Assembly: GCA_016721945.1 (NCBI GenBank)
Contig: JADKHC010000004.1
Location: 62,001-126,000 of the forward strand
Length of the DNA: 64,000 nucleotides
From: Verrucomicrobiota bacterium
Lineage (GTDB): Bacteria; Verrucomicrobiota; Verrucomicrobiia; Opitutales; Opitutaceae
Reading direction: 5' to 3'
Made by a program: the position numbers and the translations under genes. The notes under the pieces were generated by a model. It ran no database searches, was not told the origin of the DNA, and saw only the letters and a list, made by a program, of their open reading frames with translations. Positions 62,530 through 64,000 of this stretch are shown one piece after another. Numbering within the stretch: position 1 is the stretch's first letter; every line of letters starts with the position of its first letter.

Positions 62530-63245
62530 GGCAAATGATCGACGAAGACGAGCACGCAGGTGGCGTTATCGAGGCCGCCACGGGTGTTGGCCAGGTCAAT
62601 GATTTCTTGGAGTATGTCAGATGGTTGGTCACTGCGCGAGATATGTTCGGCGAGTTCTTCCTCGCGGATCATGCGGGTGACGCCGTCGCTGCAGAAGAGG
62701 TAGCGTTCGCCGATCTCAAGCGGCCGGGTCGAAAGATCGACTTCGAGCGGCGTGGATTGCCCGATGCAGCGGGTGAGGGCGTTGCGATGCTGCTCGTTGA
62801 CCCAGATAAGCTCGCCCTTGGCGCGGCGGGCTCGGGCTTCGTTTTCCACCGAGTGGTCCATCGTAAGGCTCTCGAGCTCGCCACCATGTTTGAGGACGTA
62901 GCAGCGGGAGTCGCCAACGTGGGCGAGGCGAACCTTGCCCTCGCGGAACAGGCCAAAGGTCAACGTTGAACCGATGCCGAAATGCGGGCTCATGCGGAAA
63001 CCAAGCTGCGATACAGCGTGATTGGTTTCGAGGGTGATGAGCTCCAAATCGGGCGGATTGGAAGAGTTGCGAATGAGTTTATGCACCTGATCGACAGCGC
63101 ACTGGGCTGCTTCAGCGCCACCGGGAAGTCCACCCACACCATCTGCCACACCATAAAGGCCCAGCGCTTCGTCGCACATGAGGCGATCTTCATTCTGGCG
63201 GCGAATACGGCCAATATCGGTAAGTGCGGCGCTACGGAGTTGCAT
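62526..63245 (-). CDS. PP2C family protein phosphatase
   Basis: 239 residues with the PP2C motifs RRQNEDRL, YGVADGVGGL, LAHVGDSRCYVLKHG, YLFCSDGVTRMI and GGLDNATCVLV; all metal-binding Asp positions are visible. No receptor or membrane part is present. It likely removes phosphate from Ser/Thr residues of proteins, for example targets of the kinase at 32820-33842, but no link is visible. It overlaps the TPR gene by 4 bases. Confidence 0.92.
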   Translation of the reverse strand: MQLRSAALTDIGRIRRQNEDRLMCDEALGLYGVADGVGGLPGGAEAAQCAVDQVHKLIRNSSNPPDLELITLETNHAVSQLGFRMSPHFGIGSTLTFGLFREGKVRLAHVGDSRCYVLKHGGELESLTMDHSVENEARARRAKGELIWVNEQHRNALTRCIGQSTPLEVDLSTRPLEIGERYLFCSDGVTRMIREEELAEHISRSDQPSDILQEIIDLANTRGGLDNATCVLVFVDHLP

Positions 63246-63284
63246 GAAATAGGTTAGAAGTAGGAAAGCTAGGTGATCGGAGGC

Positions 63285-64000
63285 TCAACCGAAAGGCTGA
63301 AATCGCGTTTCTCGCGTTTCACGGCTAATTTTCTCGAAAGAGCGCTTGGGCAGGCATTCGAGGAAGTGGCGACCGTAGGGTTTAGCCACTACACGCGAAT
63401 CCAGAACCGTGATTATTCCGCGATCGGTAATGGTGCGGATCAGGCGTCCGACGCCTTGGCGAAATTTGATCAACGCGTCGGGCAGCGTGAGTTCGCCGAA
63501 GGGACTGCCGCCTTGGTCGCGAATCCACTCGGTGCGCGCTTCGAGGACGGGATGCGTCGGCACTTCGAAAGGCAGGCGGGTAATAATCACCTGCGCCAAC
63601 GCGTCGCCAGGCACATCGATGCCAGTCCAAAAACTGTCGGTGCCGAACAAAATGGCGTTGCCCAGCGAACGCATTTTCCGAGCGATTTCCGTGCGGGACA
63701 GATCGCCACCTTGCATGAGAAAGGGCCGACGCGCCTTGGCAAAATCGACTTCCAGCGCATCCGCGACCTGGCGCATGTCACTATAACTGGTGAATAGAAC
63801 TAACGAACCGCCTTTCGTGCGCAACGTGCAAAAGCGCACGTAGTCGATCAACACATCGAGCGCGAGGCGCGCATCGCGCGGTGACGGCAGCGGCACGTCG
63901 GTGGCGACAAAAACACGCATGTTGCGCTCGAAATCGAACGGCGAGTGCGCGATGGCCCAGCGCACAGCGGGCGCTCCGATGCGCAGCTGAAACGGCTCGA
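63285..64000 (-). CDS. dinG: ATP-dependent helicase DinG-like, C-terminal part
   Basis: The minus-strand frame is open to the window edge, so the N-terminus is missing. The visible part (about 238 residues) has LVLFTSYSDMRQVADAL, ILFGTDSFWTGIDVPGDAL, LPFEVPTHPV and the motif VI region FRQGVGRLIRT of DinG-type superfamily 2 helicases. DinG-like enzymes with an Fe-S domain unwind DNA and R-loops. Apparent start at 63965 (GTG) is only the first internal candidate. It ends 39 bases from the PP2C start. Confidence 0.85.
   Translation of the reverse strand, partial: EPFQLRIGAPAVRWAIAHSPFDFERNMRVFVATDVPLPSPRDARLALDVLIDYVRFCTLRTKGGSLVLFTSYSDMRQVADALEVDFAKARRPFLMQGGDLSRTEIARKMRSLGNAILFGTDSFWTGIDVPGDALAQVIITRLPFEVPTHPVLEARTEWIRDQGGSPFGELTLPDALIKFRQGVGRLIRTITDRGIITVLDSRVVAKPYGRHFLECLPKRSFEKISRETRETRFQPFG

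Noticed and set aside
1..64000. CRISPR array, prophage or insertion sequence
   Set aside because: No regular repeat-spacer array, integrase, transposase or phage structural gene was seen on either strand.

Overview
The window looks like a chromosomal segment of a Verrucomicrobiota bacterium, most likely Opitutaceae-like. This rests on the gene content: a long-form SufT, a diverged Dxs, a rhamnogalacturonan acetylesterase-type SGNH hydrolase, an Asp-box propeller with a poly-serine linker, and abundant small-repeat families. No rRNA, tRNA, phage, insertion sequence or CRISPR array was seen, and the taxonomic call is inference without a database search. Most of the DNA is ordinary core genome. 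The accessory signal lies in signalling proteins, surface proteins and a dense population of short palindromic repeats.

Layout. 1-7.2 kb: the end of sppA, sufT, an acyltransferase, rmuC, an orphan ABC ATPase, surE and a Rid-family protein. 7.3-14.4 kb: xseB-dxs on the minus strand, then a plus-strand operon of M48 protease, EEP-family phosphatase/nuclease and an 833-residue unknown secreted protein. 14.4-22.4 kb: an IPT/TIG-like lipoprotein, hemW, an M23 peptidase, the Asp-box poly-Ser surface protein, and a DUF433-DUF5615-HEAT cluster. 22.4-35.1 kb: nadA, a receiver-SpoIIE-STAS regulator, a PAS/Cys protein, mutS, an alpha/beta hydrolase, a MATE transporter, a Ser/Thr kinase followed closely by rpoN, an A-type Fe-S carrier and ubiE/menG. 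35.1-41.3 kb: an HU/IHF gene, hisS, gltX, recQ. 41.3-49.0 kb: exopolysaccharide-type genes (polyprenyl-phosphate sugar transferase, GspB-like protein, ExeA-like ATPase), an FtsB-like protein, a UDP-sugar pyrophosphorylase and a phosphosugar mutase, which together could supply and start surface glycan synthesis. 49.0-64 kb: a hybrid kinase overlapping a double-receiver protein, the pyruvate dehydrogenase operon (E1 alpha, E1 beta, E2), a Nudix hydrolase, a 5'-3' exonuclease, a second hybrid kinase, an SGNH acetylesterase, a TPR-PP2C pair and the 3' part of dinG.

Two features cross gene boundaries. First, at least four conserved genes (surE, the Asp-box protein, nadA, mutS) are each split by a single frame change, and two of these lie in A/T homopolymers; a fifth change is possible in the alpha/beta hydrolase. 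Uncorrected assembly indels are the simplest explanation, but mutS itself is among the broken genes, so a real mutator lineage is a testable alternative. Second, the spacers hold REP/BIME-like hairpins and other dispersed inverted repeats. One short palindrome (core CCCTGAGCCTGTCGAAGGG) appears both nested inside a REP pair and inserted in frame in the E2 subunit of pyruvate dehydrogenase. I see no clearly new defence or biosynthetic system; the best leads are the repeat families, the poly-Ser sorting tail, the kinase-rpoN pair and the DUF433-DUF5615-HEAT cluster.
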